Positions 1-9,004 are shown, counted from the first letter of the stretch. The stretch is DNA of 15,891 nucleotides from Bacteroidota bacterium (GCA_003648575.1 QMPN01000041.1:1-15891), one strand, 5' to 3'. Numbers and translations: made by a program. Notes: generated from the sequence alone by a model not told the origin.

Positions 1-98
1 AGAACATTGATATTTCAAGCGAAGCTGAAGGCATTTACATGGTGCTGATCGAAAGTGACCTTGGCCTGCATACAGGAAAAATTATTCTTCAGAAATAA
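1..98 (+). CDS. C-terminal end of a T9SS-secreted protein (partial)
   Basis: The frame beginning at base 3 is open to a TAA at 96-98 and reads NIDISSEAEGIYMVLIES..., ending in GKIILQK. The pattern GIYxVxIES followed by a basic, hydrophobic IILQK end is the last strand of a type A T9SS C-terminal sorting domain (TIGR04183-like), which directs export across the outer membrane and is then cut off. The three peptidases downstream end in the same way (GMYFVKV...KKILLNK, GLYFLVI...QKLIINK). The start and all functional domains lie outside the window, so its role cannot be stated. It could be a further protease of the same cluster, but nothing visible proves that. A strong terminator follows. Confidence 0.8.
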   Translation, partial: NIDISSEAEGIYMVLIESDLGLHTGKIILQK

Positions 99-118
99 TC
101 TGATTCTCATATAAATAC

Positions 119-148
119 AAAGTCCCGCCATAATGCGGGACTTTTTTT
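119..148 (+). terminator. Rho-independent terminator after the partial T9SS gene
   Basis: A perfect 10-bp stem, AAAGTCCCGC (119-128) with GCGGGACTTT (135-144), closes a 6-base loop and runs into a T tract ending at 148. It begins 20 bases after the stop codon at 98. Confidence 0.92.
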
Positions 149-159
149 ATGCCTTAAAA

Positions 160-191
160 TGTGATTTCACACAATTCATTACATATCTTTG
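160..191 (+). promoter_or_regulatory. Bacteroidota-type promoter for the beta-barrel gene
   Basis: TATCTTTG at 184-191 matches the Bacteroidota -7 consensus TAnnTTTG exactly. TGTG at 160-163, 20 bp upstream, is a three-of-four match to the -33 element TTTG. The implied transcript starts near 198, leaving a leader of about 30 nt before the ATG at 228. No Shine-Dalgarno sequence is seen, as is usual in this phylum. Confidence 0.7.
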
Positions 192-227
192 TATTGAGTA
201 TAAGATTCATTCACCAAAACTAGAAAC

Positions 228-809
228 ATGAAAAAAGTAAGTTTACTATTTGTGGCATTAATGCTGGCTTTTACTGTTGCGCAGAGCCAGGAGAAGGCTA
301 AAAGCTCAGGAGATGTCTTTGGCAAAAAATCCTCAGCAATTAATCTGGGCATTGGATTCGGTAACACAATTTATGGAGGCTACAATATGGCATGGCCTAC
401 CATTTCAGTTTCCTACGAATATGGAATCGTTGAAATAGGTATGGGAAGCAAATTGAAAGGAGTCATCAGTGTTGGAGGCCTTGCCGGTTTCGGAGGCTCA
501 AAGAAAGATTACGGCTGGGGAGAGGTGAGTACGAATTATTTCCTGCTTGCTGTAAGAGGTAATTATCACTTCATCTTCCATGATAAGTTTGATCCCTATG
601 CTGGCATCATCACCGGTTACTATTTCGGTAATTATAAATATGATTATGCCCCTGGGCATAGCAATTGGAATTATAATGAAAACTCCAATGGTTTTCATAT
701 CGGAGCCTATGCGGGTGCACGATGGTTCTTCACACCTAATTTTGCTGTATTCTCAGAATTGGGTTGGAACATCTCCATCTTCACTATAGGTGCCACTCTC
801 AAATTTTAG
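228..809 (+). CDS. Exported outer-membrane beta-barrel-like protein, 193 aa
   Basis: Residues 1-20 form a signal peptide (MKKVSLLFVALMLAFTVAQS, then QEK), so the protein is exported. The rest is rich in Gly, Tyr, Phe and Trp, with alternating short strands such as INLGIGFG (38-45), TISVSYEYG (58-66), YFLLAVRGNYHF (104-115), DPYAGIITGYYFG (122-134) and GFHIGAYAGARWFF (155-168). It ends in IGATLKF; a terminal Phe is the usual outer-membrane insertion signal. This fits a small eight-strand barrel of the OMP beta-barrel/OmpA-like type common in Bacteroidota. No enzymatic motif or substrate clue is visible. The gene has its own promoter and terminator, so it appears to be a single-gene transcript. 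The fold is inferred from composition and ends; the exact family is not certain. Confidence 0.8.
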   Translation: MKKVSLLFVALMLAFTVAQSQEKAKSSGDVFGKKSSAINLGIGFGNTIYGGYNMAWPTISVSYEYGIVEIGMGSKLKGVISVGGLAGFGGSKKDYGWGEVSTNYFLLAVRGNYHFIFHDKFDPYAGIITGYYFGNYKYDYAPGHSNWNYNENSNGFHIGAYAGARWFFTPNFAVFSELGWNISIFTIGATLKF

Positions 810-847
810 AGCATAACGGCTTGGGTATCTTGCCCTGGTATTTAATA

Positions 848-883
848 AAACCCCCGGGAAGACTTTTTCCGGGGGTTTCTTTT
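848..883 (+). terminator. Rho-independent terminator after the beta-barrel gene
   Basis: AAACCCCCGG (848-857) pairs with CCGGGGGTTT (869-878). Two further A-T pairs and one wobble extend the stem, leaving a loop of about 5 bases. A T-rich tail follows. The next promoter's -7 element starts at 886, immediately after the hairpin. Confidence 0.88.
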
Positions 884-893
884 ATTATCTTTG
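864..893 (+). promoter_or_regulatory. Bacteroidota-type promoter for the first C25 peptidase
   Basis: TATCTTTG at 886-893 is an exact match to TAnnTTTG and is identical to the -7 element of the upstream barrel gene. The T run at 864-867 is a weak -33 candidate (TTTT against TTTG, spacer 18 bp) and lies inside the preceding terminator hairpin. Transcription would start near 900 and the ATG is at 925. Confidence 0.65.
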
Positions 894-924
894 TTGGTAA
901 TCTGCTTATAACAAACTCATAAAC

Positions 925-3900
925 ATGAAAAAACTAAACTTCTTACTCATTATTCTCGCAGTACTGATAACACAGTCTGCCTTCTCACAGGGAACCTGGA
1001 TATCTCTCAATGGATCCGGGGAACAATTCCCGACAGTACAAATCGAACAACAGGATATGAATGGTATGGTCGTAAACATCACTGTACCCGGATTATATTC
1101 AACTGATGTCATCCATGATGGGATTACATACAAAGAACTCAGGTTCGAAGCATGGCAAACACTTCATGAAACCGGTTTTCCGGAACTCCCGGTGATCAGT
1201 GAAGTCCTCACCCTGCCCGGCGATAAACTTGTCAGGGTAAAGATCCTTGAGACCGAATCTGTCACACTCGACAATATGCTTGTATATCCATCTCAAACAC
1301 CTTCCAAAGATATCGCGAATGGAAAATATACAGGATTCGATATCAACGAAGACTTTTATGCCAGCGATATGCCCTTCCCAACGGTGATGGCCAATACCAA
1401 CAAGCCCGGTATCTGGAGGGATGTTAAAGTAGCCGGACTGCATATTTGCCCTTTCCAATACAAGGCAAACAGCCAGGAACTGGAAGTGATGACCAGTATG
1501 CGACTGCAGATAGATTTCTACGGGACGGATACAGAAGTTGTGCTGAACAGGAGCAAAGATATCCCTCAGTATTTCTATGAAATGTATGAGGCCGCTACCC
1601 TGAATTTTAGTTCCATGGACTATTCAGTTAAAAATACCCGAAGCAACAATGACATTAAATACCTGATCATTACGAATAGCAATCCGCTGGCTACACTTCA
1701 GCCTTTTGTTGACTGGAAAAACAGGCAGGGCTTTCCCGTGGAAGTGAAAGTCATTGAATCAGGTTTCAGCACCCCACAGGAATTCAAGGATTATATCAGC
1801 CAATTGTACGCCAGCGATGGTCTGGAATATGTGCTGATGGTTGGTGATGCCTATCCTAATGGTGGCAACAATGGAGGCCCGGATGACGTACCCATGTTCT
1901 GGTGGGCACCCTCAGGTGGGGATCCATCTTATTCCGATTCATGGTATACCTGTCTTGATGGCGCCGATGATCATTATGCCGACCTTGCCATCGGACGTTT
2001 CACTTATGACGACCTGGATGAGCTTGCATTGCAGTTGCAGAAAACCCTGAATCACTACCAGGCACCAGATAACTCTACAAACTGGGCAGAAAATATACTG
2101 CTTGTTGCCCATAAAGAGCAATATCCTTCAAAATACACCCAGTGTAAAAATGAGATCAAGGCATACTCATATGCTTTGCAAACTCCCATCTTCACAGAAT
2201 GCTACGGTGGTGCCGGAGCAACAAATGCGGATATCGTAGACTTTGTGAATACCAACTCCTGCGGGATCTTCAATTACCGTGGGCACGGCAGCGCCACTGA
2301 TTTCTGGGATTGGGGCGCTTCAGGATCATTCTCAAATACCCACGTCCAGCAGCTGACCAATACCGATCAGCTTTTCGTATTGTTCGATGTTTGTTGCGAC
2401 AATATGGATATTGTAGCCCATCCTGGTGATTGCCTTTGCGAATCATTCATGAAATCACCTGTTGCCTCTGTGGCTATTAATGGTGCCATCATCCCGTCTT
2501 ATACCATCCCTAACCATGATTATGATAAGGAGATGTACAAGGCTGTATTCCATGAAGGCATTTATAATATAGGTTATGTAACCAATTTCGCCAATGTTAC
2601 CGTATTGAATGTTCACGGTGATATCGGACGTTCAAATGTAAGAACATACCTCTGGCTTGGGGATGCATCTCTTGAGCCATGGACACTACAACCCGCCAAC
2701 CTTCAGGTAGATCATATGCCAACCCTATTTCTTGGATTTACTGAATTTGAAGTCCTCGTTGAGGATAATGGCAATCCTGTAGAAGGAGCCAGGGTGTGTA
2801 TCACCGACGATGACCTTGGCCTTTATGCTATTGCTTTTACAAACTCACAGGGGATTGCTATGGTGAATTTCGGTGCTCCTGTAACCAACCCGGGCACAGC
2901 TACTATAGTCGTTTCCTCACACAATTATATTCCATATATTATGGATATCCCGATCATCCCGCAGCAGGGCTCTTACCTTTTACTGGATGATGTTGATGTG
3001 GATGACAAGACCGGAAACGACAACGGACAGCTGGACTTCATGGAATTTGCAAGCCTGAACGTGACCCTGGAAAATATCGGTCTTGATACCGGTAAAAGCG
3101 TCATGGGTACACTCTCCACACTCGACCAATATGTTACTATTGTGGATAATTCAGGATACTGGGGCAATATCGCCGGGAATAGCATGTCTACTTCCGACAG
3201 CGCATTCTCTATCCAGGTGGCCGATGAGGTGCCTGATGGCCATATGGTTGAATTTGAAATAGATATTACCGATCTCAGCGACGGACAATGGATCGAAAGC
3301 TTTGAGCTGCAACTTGGTGCCCCTATCATCAATATCATGGAAGTGTTGATCGATGATGCCGCCGGAAACGACAATGGCAGGCTCGACCCAGGTGAAACCG
3401 TTACCATTAAGGTAAAGAATAATAACCTTGGACATTGTGCTGCCGCTGATACCTGGGGGACACTACAATCTACCAGCCCATACCTCATTTTCCATAATGA
3501 TCAGGATTCGCTGGGCTCACTTGGCATGCTTGGATATAAATGGGCCGAATTCGTTGTTGAGGTAGAGGCTGGTGCTCCGGATGGACTCTTCTATGCCGAC
3601 TTCTCATATGAGCTGGCTTCAGCACCATTCAGTGAAACCATCGACTTTTCAAAAAAGATAGGTATCATCGTTGAAGACTGGGAAACCAATGGATTTACCT
3701 CATTCAACTGGTCACATGGTGGAATGCATTACTGGGAAACCAATATGGTGTATCCTTTCGAAGGGGATTATCATGCGCAATCCGGCAATGCCAACGACGG
3801 ACAGTCATCACAACTATTACTCAGTACCGAAGTCATGTTCTCTGATACCATTCATTTCTATGCCAAGACCTCATCTGAAGTCAATGATAAACTAAAGTTC

Positions 3901-4890
3901 TATCTCGACGGCAGCCTTAAAGGAGAGTGGTCTGGTATCGGCAACGGATGGATACTCGCAAAATTCCCTGTTTCAGCAGGTGTGCATACTTTTAAATGGG
4001 CTTATGAAAAAGATGGTGTTCTTTCTTCAGGCGATGATTGTGCATGGCTGGATTTTATCGAGTTCCCACCTCTCATGACCCTTACCGCTTTTGCAGGCTA
4101 CGATGCAATGATTTGTGAAGATGACACCTATCAGTGCGACGGACAGGCCTGGAATTATGAGACCCTGGAATGGAGCACTTCCGGAACAGGTGTTTTCGAT
4201 GATACAGGTATTCTCGATCCCGTTTATACACCCAGTAGCGACGACCTGAATAACGGCTATGTTACACTAACACTGGAAGCCACGGATGTGAACCTTGAAA
4301 CAGCCACTGACAATATGTATCTGAACTTCCGTACGGAACCACCACAGGCAGAGATGCCAGCAGGGCCTGACTTTGTGAACCTGTATTATAACACAACTTC
4401 AGACTATACCACTGCACCGGTAGAGTTTGCCGATTATTATGAGTGGTCTGTTGATCCTGGCGAAGCCGGAAACATTGATGGGATGGGTACCATAGCTACT
4501 ATGAACTGGAACCAGTCCTTCTTAGGCACCGCCACCATTACGGTAAGGGCCATGAACAGCTGTGGTGAAGGTGAATACTCTGAAGGCTATGCCGTCACTG
4601 TCGACAACTATACTTCTGTTGAAGAGTTTTCAGATGAGAATGAACTTTCCATCTTCCCCAATCCGAACATTGGTGAATTTACCATTGAGCTAAGTGGTGA
4701 GGATTATGGTCAGGTTGAGGTGCGCATATACGACATAAGCGGCACCCTGGTATATCATCAGACAGGCATCGAAGGTGATCAGGGCTTCAGCGGTAAAATC
4801 AATATGACATCTTACCCGCAGGGGATGTATTTCGTAAAGGTCACGCACCGGCATGGAACCCTTGTAAAGAAGATACTCTTAAACAAGTAA
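925..4890 (+). CDS. Gingipain-like peptidase C25 family protein, T9SS cargo, 1321 aa (paralog 1)
   Basis: This is a predicted secreted cysteine endopeptidase. A signal peptide (about 1-21, ending AFSQ) is followed by a gingipain-type propeptide (about 25-235), the C25 catalytic domain (about 245-590) and an Ig-like domain (592-680). Catalytic candidates are His454 in YRGHGS and Cys491 in FDVCCDN, with Glu398 (VAHKE) where RgpB has Glu152. The domain closes with WLGDASL. Next come two beta-sandwich domains with GNDNGxLD loops (694-708 and 812-824), a cleaved-adhesin-like jelly roll (912-1050, IVEDWE...CAWLDFIEFPP), an Ig-like domain (1054-1136), a PKD-like domain (1143-1229) and a T9SS sorting domain (from 1232, FPNPNIGEF to KKILLNK). 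By hand alignment the Arg-specificity Asp of RgpB is not kept (YTQCKNE region), so specificity is unknown. It is the most divergent of the three tandem paralogs. It has its own promoter and terminator. Confidence 0.93.
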   Translation: MKKLNFLLIILAVLITQSAFSQGTWISLNGSGEQFPTVQIEQQDMNGMVVNITVPGLYSTDVIHDGITYKELRFEAWQTLHETGFPELPVISEVLTLPGDKLVRVKILETESVTLDNMLVYPSQTPSKDIANGKYTGFDINEDFYASDMPFPTVMANTNKPGIWRDVKVAGLHICPFQYKANSQELEVMTSMRLQIDFYGTDTEVVLNRSKDIPQYFYEMYEAATLNFSSMDYSVKNTRSNNDIKYLIITNSNPLATLQPFVDWKNRQGFPVEVKVIESGFSTPQEFKDYISQLYASDGLEYVLMVGDAYPNGGNNGGPDDVPMFWWAPSGGDPSYSDSWYTCLDGADDHYADLAIGRFTYDDLDELALQLQKTLNHYQAPDNSTNWAENILLVAHKEQYPSKYTQCKNEIKAYSYALQTPIFTECYGGAGATNADIVDFVNTNSCGIFNYRGHGSATDFWDWGASGSFSNTHVQQLTNTDQLFVLFDVCCDNMDIVAHPGDCLCESFMKSPVASVAINGAIIPSYTIPNHDYDKEMYKAVFHEGIYNIGYVTNFANVTVLNVHGDIGRSNVRTYLWLGDASLEPWTLQPANLQVDHMPTLFLGFTEFEVLVEDNGNPVEGARVCITDDDLGLYAIAFTNSQGIAMVNFGAPVTNPGTATIVVSSHNYIPYIMDIPIIPQQGSYLLLDDVDVDDKTGNDNGQLDFMEFASLNVTLENIGLDTGKSVMGTLSTLDQYVTIVDNSGYWGNIAGNSMSTSDSAFSIQVADEVPDGHMVEFEIDITDLSDGQWIESFELQLGAPIINIMEVLIDDAAGNDNGRLDPGETVTIKVKNNNLGHCAAADTWGTLQSTSPYLIFHNDQDSLGSLGMLGYKWAEFVVEVEAGAPDGLFYADFSYELASAPFSETIDFSKKIGIIVEDWETNGFTSFNWSHGGMHYWETNMVYPFEGDYHAQSGNANDGQSSQLLLSTEVMFSDTIHFYAKTSSEVNDKLKFYLDGSLKGEWSGIGNGWILAKFPVSAGVHTFKWAYEKDGVLSSGDDCAWLDFIEFPPLMTLTAFAGYDAMICEDDTYQCDGQAWNYETLEWSTSGTGVFDDTGILDPVYTPSSDDLNNGYVTLTLEATDVNLETATDNMYLNFRTEPPQAEMPAGPDFVNLYYNTTSDYTTAPVEFADYYEWSVDPGEAGNIDGMGTIATMNWNQSFLGTATITVRAMNSCGEGEYSEGYAVTVDNYTSVEEFSDENELSIFPNPNIGEFTIELSGEDYGQVEVRIYDISGTLVYHQTGIEGDQGFSGKINMTSYPQGMYFVKVTHRHGTLVKKILLNK

Positions 4891-4914
4891 ACCAGTAAAC
4901 AAGAATTGATTTTC

Positions 4915-4943
4915 AAAGCCGGGTGCATTCGCACCCGGCTTTT
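4915..4943 (+). terminator. Rho-independent terminator after peptidase paralog 1
   Basis: A perfect 12-bp stem, AAAGCCGGGTGC (4915-4926) with GCACCCGGCTTT (4931-4942), has an ATTC loop and a short T tail. The A-rich left arm could also allow some termination on the other strand, although no minus-strand gene enters here. Confidence 0.92.
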
Positions 4944-5002
4944 ATACTTAATCCCAAAATACATAAATCCTTACGTAATCTCACTTAAAATAACTGTAAA
5001 GC

Positions 5003-5034
5003 ATTGATTACGAATCAAAATCATTGTACCTTTG
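5003..5034 (+). promoter_or_regulatory. Bacteroidota-type promoter for the second C25 peptidase
   Basis: TACCTTTG at 5027-5034 matches TAnnTTTG exactly. ATTG at 5003-5006, with a 20-bp spacer, is a good -33 element. Transcription would start near 5041. This placement decides the start codon: an in-frame ATG at 5024 lies upstream of the transcript start, so translation must begin at the ATG at 5078. Confidence 0.8.
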
Positions 5035-5077
5035 CTCTCGTTATTTTGATTTTCAAAACCAGAAAAGCTTATTACCC

Positions 5078-8000
5078 ATGAAAAAGTTACTCGTACTTTC
5101 ATTTGTTTTTTTACTGTCTGCCCTCCTTGCTTTTAGCGGGGAATGGAAGAGTATCAGCAGTCAGGAAGCAAGTCCTGCCGAAGTAAAACTGATCAATGCT
5201 GACCATCAAAGCAGCAGGATCTCATTCAAGGTACCCGGTTATGAACTCATTGAAGTGCAAACCGATCAGGGACCTGCCTACACCCTTCAACTCGATGGTG
5301 CCAGCCCAATACTTCAGTCCGGCGCACCTGACCTGCTGAAGGTAACTGCTTCGGTAATGATCCCTGACCTTGCCGGTATGGATGTACGTATTTTATCATC
5401 TGAATATACTGACTACGAAAATATACTGATTGCCCCTTCCAAAGGGAATCTTTATCGCGATATTGATCCTGCCGGAGTAGCATACACCCTTGGGGAAGAA
5501 TATACACAGGATGCTTTCTATCCCGGAAAGCTGGCTGAGCTTCGCACCCCTTATATCATACGAGATTATCGGGGTCAGACAGTCGTGGTTTATCCTTTCC
5601 AATATAATCCTGTTTCACGGGTGTTAAGGGTATACCATAGCCTGAATGTGGAAGTGCTCAAGGTAAATGATAATGGTGAAAATCCCCTCATCCGCGAGAA
5701 GATGCCTGAAAGGATCTCAGCAGATTATTCAGCCATTTATGACCTCCATTTTCTCAATGGGCCTACCCATCTCACTGATTATACACCGGTGAGTGAGCAT
5801 GGAAATATGCTGATCATTTCATATAGTGCTTTTACCGGAGCAATACAGCCTCTGGCCGATTGGAGAATTCAAACCGGAACGCCCTGTGAAATAGTTGACG
5901 TTGCAAGTATTGGAGGTTCTGCTCAAATTAAAGCCTTTATTGCTGACTATTACAATACAAATGGCCTCACCTTTGTACTTCTGGTAGGTGATGCGCAACA
6001 GCTTCCCTCATCTTATTCAAACGGGGATTCAGATAATAATTATGCCTATATCGTAGGAAACGACCATTATCCAGATGTATTTATAGGCCGCTTTTCAGCT
6101 GAAAACATTGGCCATGTAGAAACCCAGGTGAACAGGACGTTGACTTATGAACAAAATCCGGATCTTAATTTCGATTGGTTTACTCGGGCCATAGGGATTG
6201 CATCTTCGCAAGGACCGGGAGATGACAATGAATATGATTATCAGCATATCCGTAATATCAATACTGATCTGATGAATTTCACCTATACCTATGATGCCGA
6301 GCTTTTCGATGGCAGCCAGGGCGGAAATGATGCTTCTGGTAATCCCAGTCCGGCCATGGTGGCCACTGAGGTGAATACAGGTGCTACTATCATCAATTAT
6401 ACCGGCCATGGAAGCACGAATGCCTGGAGTACGAGTGGATTTTCGAGCACCAATGTGAATTCCCTCACCAATAATGGCATGTGGCCATTTATCTGGTCCG
6501 TTGCCTGTGTCAATGGTAATTTTGTTGGCGGCAGTTGCTTTGCGGAAGCCTGGTTACGTGCTACCAACAATAACGAACCCAGCGGTGCTGTTGCAACGAT
6601 GATGTCGACCATCAACCAGAGCTGGAACCCACCCATGTGCGGACAGGATGAGATGAACGATGTCCTTGTGGAATCATATCCGGGCAATATCAATCGTACT
6701 TTTGGTGCAGCCTCTATGCACGGGTGTATGCAGATGAACGACGAATATGGTGGCGGTGGCGACGAGATGACCGATACATGGGTATGCTTCGGTGATCCTG
6801 CCCTGCATGTCAGGACAGCTTTTCCGCAAGCCCTCATAGCTAATTACATGCCAAGCATATTTATTGGCATGACTTCACTCGAGATTACTTCTGCCGCAAA
6901 TGGTAGCACAGCCTGCCTTACAGAGAATGGACAGATCCTGGATGCAGGAATTATCGAAAACGGAACGATTACTTTGAACTTCACGGCACCTGTCAACCCA
7001 ACAACATTGACCTTGACCATTACCGGTTTCAATTTCCTCCCGCTCATCGACGAAATCGATGTTATGCCAGGGAATATGCCTTTCCTCATATTTGATGATG
7101 CTCATGTGAATGACATCAGCGGAAATAACAATGGCTTCCTCGATTTTGGGGAATCCGTAACCTACACCATCGACCTGTATAACCTCGGGGGCGTTGACGC
7201 TACCGACGTAGATGTATACCTGCAGGTGAATGACCCATACGTGAGCATCACTGATGATTACGAACTTTATGATCTGATCCCGGCAGGCCAGACCACAGGG
7301 ATGCCTGAAGGTTTTGCCCTGGATATTGCCGACAATACACCTGATGAGCATATGATCGATTTTACGGTAACAGCAACGAATGTTGATACCAGCTGGATCA
7401 TGGAATACCAGGGAATCGTTTTTGCCCCAATCCTGAACATCGCTGAGATGTTTATCGATGATGCTGCCGGAAACGGAAATGGGAGGCTCGACCCGGGTGA
7501 AACAGCCATTATAAAAATAAAGAATTTTAATTCAGGTCACTGCCCGGCAGAAAATACCATGGCAAGCCTGGTTTCTTCCTCACAGTACCTGACTTTTTCC
7601 AGCAATATTTATGATATTGGGGTACTCGGTGTGCTCGGTTACCAATGGTCCGAATTCGAAGTAGAAGTAGATGCTGATGCACCCAACGGAGCAGCCTTTG
7701 CATATTTCAACTATGAATTGGTTTCAGGCAGCTTTATTGAAAGTGCGCAATTCCAGAAAAAGATCGGTTTGATCGTTGAAGATTGGGAAACCGGTGACTT
7801 CAGCAAATTTGAATGGTCGAACAGCGGAAGCATCCCCTATGAGATCACAAACATCTACCCTTATGAAGGTGTATATTCTGCCAAATCGGGCAGCATCGGT
7901 GATAATGAAGAATGCGTTCTCTCTGTGAATGTAGATGTAATGCTTGCCGACTCGGTCACTTTTATTCTCAAGACCTCCTCACAGCAAAACAAGGATATAT

Positions 8001-8995
8001 TTAAATTTTATATCAATAACTCCTTACAGGGTGAATGGTCCGGCGTTGGAAACTGGCAAAAAGTTGCTATACCGGTGAATCCGGGCAACTATACCTTTAA
8101 GTGGGTATATTCAAAAGACGATACCGGAATGGCCGGAAGCGATTGCGCTACTGTTGACTTTATAACCTTCCCGCCACTACTGACTCTCACCTGCTATGCC
8201 GGACCTGACGATTATAATTGTACAGGAAGCGAATACCAATGCGACGGTGAGGCGACTAACTGGGTATCGGTTGAATGGACCAGTTCAGGAGACGGAAGCT
8301 TTGATGATCCGCATATCCTCAACCCCATTTATACACCGGGTACTGATGACCTTTCCAATGGAAATGCCATACTCACCCTTACTGCCGAAGATGATATGGG
8401 TGCTTTTGTAGATGATGACATGAGTCTCCTGATCATGGGTGCTCCAGCCACACCGGCTACGCCTTCAGGGCCTGATTACGTGAACCTGAATACCACTACA
8501 AACTCTGTATACACGACTGATCCGGTACCCTATGCCGACTACTATGAATGGAATGTTGATCCTATTGATGCCGGTACTTTCTATGGTATAGGAAACAGCG
8601 GAACCATCGACTGGAATACTTCCTTCCTCGGTCTGGCTACAATCACAGTCAGAGCGGTGAACAGTTGTGGTGAAGGGGACTATTCAATCGGTTATGAAGT
8701 TACTGTAGATAATTTCACTTCTGTGGAAGAAATTGAAGCAAACAATACATTCCAACTCTGGCCAAACCCGAACAATGGTAGCTTTAACATACTGGCATCC
8801 GTAACAAAAGCCGGAAATTACAGCGTCAGGGCCTTTAATATTGTTGGAAAGGAGATGGCCTCTATGTCCAATCTCTACCTCGATGGGCAAAACAGCTTCA
8901 CCATCAACTTCAACGAACTTTCGGAAGGCCTTTACTTCCTGGTGATAGAAGGCCAGGGAGAAAAGATGATACAAAAGTTGATCATCAATAAATAA
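5078..8995 (+). CDS. RgpB-like (predicted Arg-specific) peptidase C25, T9SS cargo, 1305 aa (paralog 2)
   Basis: The start at 5078 gives a clean signal peptide, MKKLLVLSFVFLLSALLAFS; the in-frame ATG at 5024 falls inside the promoter. A propeptide (about 21-234) precedes the C25 domain, whose YTPVSEHGNMLII (235-247) resembles the mature start of RgpB. Catalytic residues are His444 (NYTGHGS) and Cys477 (SVACVNG). Asp387 (EYDYQH), Trp516 (STINQSW) and Met520 (NPPM) match the RgpB Arg pocket residues Asp163, Trp284 and Met288. RgpB Glu152 is replaced by Gln378. DTWVCFGDPAL ends the domain. An Ig-like domain (585-665), two GNxNG-loop sandwiches (668-783, 784-892), a cleaved-adhesin-like jelly roll (896-1034), an Ig-like (1038-1120), a PKD-like (1127-1213) and a T9SS sorting domain (from 1214, WPNPNNGSF to QKLIINK) follow. 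Family comparison is from memory, by eye. Confidence 0.94.
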   Translation: MKKLLVLSFVFLLSALLAFSGEWKSISSQEASPAEVKLINADHQSSRISFKVPGYELIEVQTDQGPAYTLQLDGASPILQSGAPDLLKVTASVMIPDLAGMDVRILSSEYTDYENILIAPSKGNLYRDIDPAGVAYTLGEEYTQDAFYPGKLAELRTPYIIRDYRGQTVVVYPFQYNPVSRVLRVYHSLNVEVLKVNDNGENPLIREKMPERISADYSAIYDLHFLNGPTHLTDYTPVSEHGNMLIISYSAFTGAIQPLADWRIQTGTPCEIVDVASIGGSAQIKAFIADYYNTNGLTFVLLVGDAQQLPSSYSNGDSDNNYAYIVGNDHYPDVFIGRFSAENIGHVETQVNRTLTYEQNPDLNFDWFTRAIGIASSQGPGDDNEYDYQHIRNINTDLMNFTYTYDAELFDGSQGGNDASGNPSPAMVATEVNTGATIINYTGHGSTNAWSTSGFSSTNVNSLTNNGMWPFIWSVACVNGNFVGGSCFAEAWLRATNNNEPSGAVATMMSTINQSWNPPMCGQDEMNDVLVESYPGNINRTFGAASMHGCMQMNDEYGGGGDEMTDTWVCFGDPALHVRTAFPQALIANYMPSIFIGMTSLEITSAANGSTACLTENGQILDAGIIENGTITLNFTAPVNPTTLTLTITGFNFLPLIDEIDVMPGNMPFLIFDDAHVNDISGNNNGFLDFGESVTYTIDLYNLGGVDATDVDVYLQVNDPYVSITDDYELYDLIPAGQTTGMPEGFALDIADNTPDEHMIDFTVTATNVDTSWIMEYQGIVFAPILNIAEMFIDDAAGNGNGRLDPGETAIIKIKNFNSGHCPAENTMASLVSSSQYLTFSSNIYDIGVLGVLGYQWSEFEVEVDADAPNGAAFAYFNYELVSGSFIESAQFQKKIGLIVEDWETGDFSKFEWSNSGSIPYEITNIYPYEGVYSAKSGSIGDNEECVLSVNVDVMLADSVTFILKTSSQQNKDIFKFYINNSLQGEWSGVGNWQKVAIPVNPGNYTFKWVYSKDDTGMAGSDCATVDFITFPPLLTLTCYAGPDDYNCTGSEYQCDGEATNWVSVEWTSSGDGSFDDPHILNPIYTPGTDDLSNGNAILTLTAEDDMGAFVDDDMSLLIMGAPATPATPSGPDYVNLNTTTNSVYTTDPVPYADYYEWNVDPIDAGTFYGIGNSGTIDWNTSFLGLATITVRAVNSCGEGDYSIGYEVTVDNFTSVEEIEANNTFQLWPNPNNGSFNILASVTKAGNYSVRAFNIVGKEMASMSNLYLDGQNSFTINFNELSEGLYFLVIEGQGEKMIQKLIINK

Positions 8996-9004
8996 TTGAT
9001 ATTT

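Noticed and set aside
2973..3488. 171-codon minus-strand open frame
   Set aside because: It lies wholly antisense within the first protease, and its Ser/Pro-rich product reflects the opposite strand of the coding sequence.
5024..5077. N-terminal extension of the second protease from the ATG at 5024
   Set aside because: It overlaps the -7 element at 5027-5034, so it would not be transcribed, and it would put 18 residues ahead of an ideal signal peptide starting at 5078.
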